Source: Alphaproteobacteria bacterium
GTDB taxonomy: Bacteria; Pseudomonadota; Alphaproteobacteria; UBA8366
Length of the DNA stretch: 64,000 bases
NCBI GenBank assembly: GCA_028281325.1
Contig: JANQKC010000021.1
Coordinates: 124,001 to 188,000 of the forward strand
Direction: 5' to 3'
This document shows positions 62,192-64,000 of this stretch, one piece after another. Made by a program: the position numbers and the translations under genes. The notes below the pieces were generated by a model. It ran no database searches. It was not told the origin of the DNA and worked only from the letters and a program-made list of their open reading frames with translations. Numbering within the stretch: the stretch's first letter is position 1; every line of letters starts with the position of its first letter.

Positions 62192-63178
62192 TCACGTTCG
62201 CCGCGCCCCCGTTCCCCGCACGACCGGAATCCAGATGTCCCGTTGCCGTTTATAGTAGGCGTCGACCTCGGCCGGCGTCATCGCGGCGGGAACGATGGAC
62301 CCGAGGTTCACCAGCCGGCTGCGAATCGCGTCGGACTGCACGACGGCGTTCACGGTCTTGTTCAATTCGGAAACAATCTCGTCGGGCGTTCCCGTCGGCG
62401 CGGAAATGGTGTTCCAGGTCTGCGACACGAAATCGGGAAGGCCGGCCTCGGAGATTGTCGGAACATCCGGAACCGCCTCCAGACGCGCCGCTCCCGACAC
62501 GCCCAGCGGGCGCACGGCGTCCGCGCGCACCTGTTTCACCGCGGTCAGCGACGGATTGAACACGAAGCTGAGGCGACCGGCGATGAGATCGCGCATCGCT
62601 TCGCCGCTTTTCGGGTACGGAACGTGGACGACGTTCTCCCCGATCCGCGACAGGAATAACGCGCCGGTGATGTGGGTGGTCGTGCCCGAAGGGCCGGAGC
62701 CGTACTGGAACGCGCCGGGATCGGCTTTGATGCGTGCGATCATTTCCTTCAGGTTCTGCGCCGGGTCCTCCTTGTTGATGCACATGATCATCGGCACCTC
62801 GTTCATCATGGCGACGCCCCGCAGTGTCTTCTTGATGTCCACGGGAAGCGGTTCGAACAACGCGATGTTGTGCACCAACTGCGAGGACGTCCCGACCAAC
62901 AGGGTATACCCGTCCGCGTCCGCCTTGCTGACCGCTTCGGTCGCCTGCATGCCCGACGCCTTGGACAGGTTTTCGACCAGAATACGCTGACCGAGACGCG
63001 GTTCGAGTTCCGCCGCGACAATCCGCGCCACCACGTCGGCGTTGCCGCCGGCGCCCGATGCGACGACAAGACGGATCGGGCCCGCCTTGGGCCAGTCTGC
63101 GGCGATTGCGGGCCGGGCGGCAACCGAAACGAACGGCGCCGCCAACGCGGCGGCAATGAACGTACGTCGCTTTATCAT
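62192..63178 (-). CDS. tctC: TTT-family periplasmic binding protein (Bug/TctC, system 3)
   Basis: The 328-residue protein has a signal peptide (MIKRRTFIAAALAAPFVSVA, cleavage after AIAA near 27) with a twin-basic start. The mature part opens DWPKAGPIRLVVASGAGGNADVVARIVA, as in Bug proteins, with YGSGPSGTTTHITGAL later. It is divergent from the tctB and tctA genes of this third system, 184 bases away. The space between carries the iron-type operator. Confidence 0.9.
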   Translation of the reverse strand: MIKRRTFIAAALAAPFVSVAARPAIAADWPKAGPIRLVVASGAGGNADVVARIVAAELEPRLGQRILVENLSKASGMQATEAVSKADADGYTLLVGTSSQLVHNIALFEPLPVDIKKTLRGVAMMNEVPMIMCINKEDPAQNLKEMIARIKADPGAFQYGSGPSGTTTHITGALFLSRIGENVVHVPYPKSGEAMRDLIAGRLSFVFNPSLTAVKQVRADAVRPLGVSGAARLEAVPDVPTISEAGLPDFVSQTWNTISAPTGTPDEIVSELNKTVNAVVQSDAIRSRLVNLGSIVPAAMTPAEVDAYYKRQRDIWIPVVRGTGARRT

Positions 63179-63275
63179 GGATGGTATCCTCTCATGCTCT
63201 CTGCGGCGAAGGGGCCGTGATGACGCCGAACCGGACTTCTGCTACGGCCTCCGCGGGTTTCCGTGAATTAGGGAC

Positions 63276-63310
63276 TTGCACAGACATTAGTGAAAACGAT
63301 AATCATTATC
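63276..63310 (+). promoter_or_regulatory. Fur-type operator over a sigma-70 promoter
   Basis: GAAAACGATAATCATTATC (63292-63310) matches the 19-base Fur consensus GATAATGATAATCATTATC at 17 positions. A promoter reading right, TTGCAC (63276-63281), 16 bases, GATAAT (63298-63303), overlaps it, so bound regulator would block transcription of tctBA. The divergent tctC start is 114 bases away on the other side. In some alphaproteobacteria the Fur homologue responds to manganese (Mur), so the metal is not certain. Confidence 0.65.
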
Positions 63311-63362
63311 AATCGTATCGATATTCCAAGTATCCGCAACAACAATTCGATGGCCTAGACCG

Positions 63363-63872
63363 TTGCGCGCCCCCGACCCCGCCATAACCACCGGAACCGT
63401 CGCCGCCGCCCTGGCGCCGCCCGCGATCATCTGCGCCGTCGGCGTCTTGCTGCTGGTCCTCGGCCATACGCAACCCGCCTGGCTCGATGGCAGGGTCGGG
63501 CCGGGTTTGTTTGCACAATGGCTGTCCAAAGGCGTCATCGGATTGTCGATGATCTGGGCCATCGTTTCGCTGATCGAAGTCCGGCGGCCGCCAAGCCGAC
63601 CCGCCGGTCCGGCGGATAGCGTCCGTTTCCGCGGCCCGCTCGGCCACGGCATCATGCTTCTGGCGGCGGTTTCTCTCTTCGCCGTGCTGCTGCCGCTTAT
63701 GGGCCTCGTGACCGCCTGTGCGGTTGCCGGCGGCGTGGCGGGATGGGCCGCAGGCGACCGCAGTCCGCGCGCCCTCGCCTTTTCGGCCGTGATTTGCGGG
63801 ACGATTGCCGCGGGCATCGGGTTGACGCTGTTACCGCCCACGACCCAGATTTGGCCCTGGGGTCCGTTCTGA
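63363..63872 (+). CDS. tctB: Tripartite tricarboxylate transporter, small permease TctB (system 3)
   Basis: The 169-residue protein has four hydrophobic segments (about 17-34, 57-69, 95-125, 135-158), as TctB. The start is TTG 63363 because no ATG or GTG is in frame before the first helix and a stop lies at 63300-63302; no ribosome site is evident. The next gene, tctA, starts two bases after its stop. Confidence 0.75.
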   Translation: MRAPDPAITTGTVAAALAPPAIICAVGVLLLVLGHTQPAWLDGRVGPGLFAQWLSKGVIGLSMIWAIVSLIEVRRPPSRPAGPADSVRFRGPLGHGIMLLAAVSLFAVLLPLMGLVTACAVAGGVAGWAAGDRSPRALAFSAVICGTIAAGIGLTLLPPTTQIWPWGPF

Positions 63873-63873
63873 G

Positions 63874-64000
63874 GTGGCGGACGTCTCCGCATGGTTCGGA
63901 CAATTCGCCGCGGTTCTGACGGTCGAGAACGTCCTGTATTGTTTCACCGGCGCGCTGATCGGCACGGTAATCGGCGTCTTGCCGGGCATCGGGCCGGCGG
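63874..64000 (+). CDS. tctA: Tripartite tricarboxylate transporter, large permease TctA (system 3), cut by window
   Basis: Forty-two codons are visible, from GTG 63874 to the right edge. They include LTVENVLYCFTGALIGTVIG and VLPGIGPA, the characteristic first-helix and VLPGIGP block of TctA. GAGG ends the previous codons, supporting the start. The remaining 460 or so residues lie outside the window. Confidence 0.88.
   Translation, partial: MADVSAWFGQFAAVLTVENVLYCFTGALIGTVIGVLPGIGPA

Noticed and set aside
1-64000. tRNA, rRNA, CRISPR array, insertion sequence or transposase
   Set aside because: None could be recognised by eye in the spacers; no regular short repeats or transposase motifs were seen. 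A covariance-model search would be decisive for tRNA.

Overview
The window is high-GC chromosomal DNA of an alphaproteobacterium that makes bacteriochlorophyll a: a purple non-sulfur or aerobic anoxygenic phototroph, probably of a Rhodospirillales-like lineage (inference; no rRNA is present to settle it). The evidence is a photosynthesis gene cluster in the classical order bchI-D-O, crtI-B, crtD-C, crtE-F, bchC-X-Y-Z, with TGT-N12-ACA operators of the PpsR/CrtJ type in its promoter regions. The left edge cuts bchZ; puf genes would be expected just beyond it, but that is not seen.

Positions 1-16524 are the photosynthesis cluster. It encodes chlorophyllide a oxidoreductase (bchXYZ), BchC, magnesium chelatase subunits I and D with BchO, and a carotenoid set (crtE, B, I, C, D, F) fitting the spirilloxanthin series; crtA is absent here. 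A small unknown membrane protein sits behind crtB, where Rhodobacter carries tspO. A DUF3422 membrane protein lies upstream of bchI.

Positions 18290-48515 are mostly catabolic. They hold a tripartite tricarboxylate transporter (TTT) with a GntR/FCD regulator and an aconitase; a spermidine/putrescine-type ABC importer next to a carboxymuconolactone decarboxylase-like protein and a three-subunit HcnABC/opine-oxidase-like flavoenzyme, with an OccR/NocR-like LysR regulator; a TcuA-like flavoprotein, aspartate dehydrogenase, class-V aminotransferase and amidohydrolase group; a phospholipase D-VTT fusion with an endonuclease/exonuclease/phosphatase protein; and a second TTT system with an amidase and a lone acyl-CoA carboxyltransferase.

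Positions 48528-62060 are a mixed region: a SOUL haem-binding lipoprotein, glycerol dehydrogenase, peroxiredoxin, an IsdG-like monooxygenase, an iron-sulfur (6-4)-photolyase, a VOC protein, glutathione peroxidase, a PNPOx-like flavoprotein, an endonuclease III operon, 3-hydroxybutyrate dehydrogenase and a patatin. Gene decay shows in an mscS fragment, an amidohydrolase with an internal deletion, and possible remnants near 18067-18240 and 59837-60110. One transglutaminase-like membrane protein (53941-54930) looks foreign by base composition.

The right edge (62192-64000) holds a third TTT system, with its binding-protein gene divergent from tctBA. The spacer between them carries a near-consensus Fur box over a promoter -10 element, suggesting iron-regulated carboxylate uptake. 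All functions are inferred from motifs, lengths and context; no database search was run.
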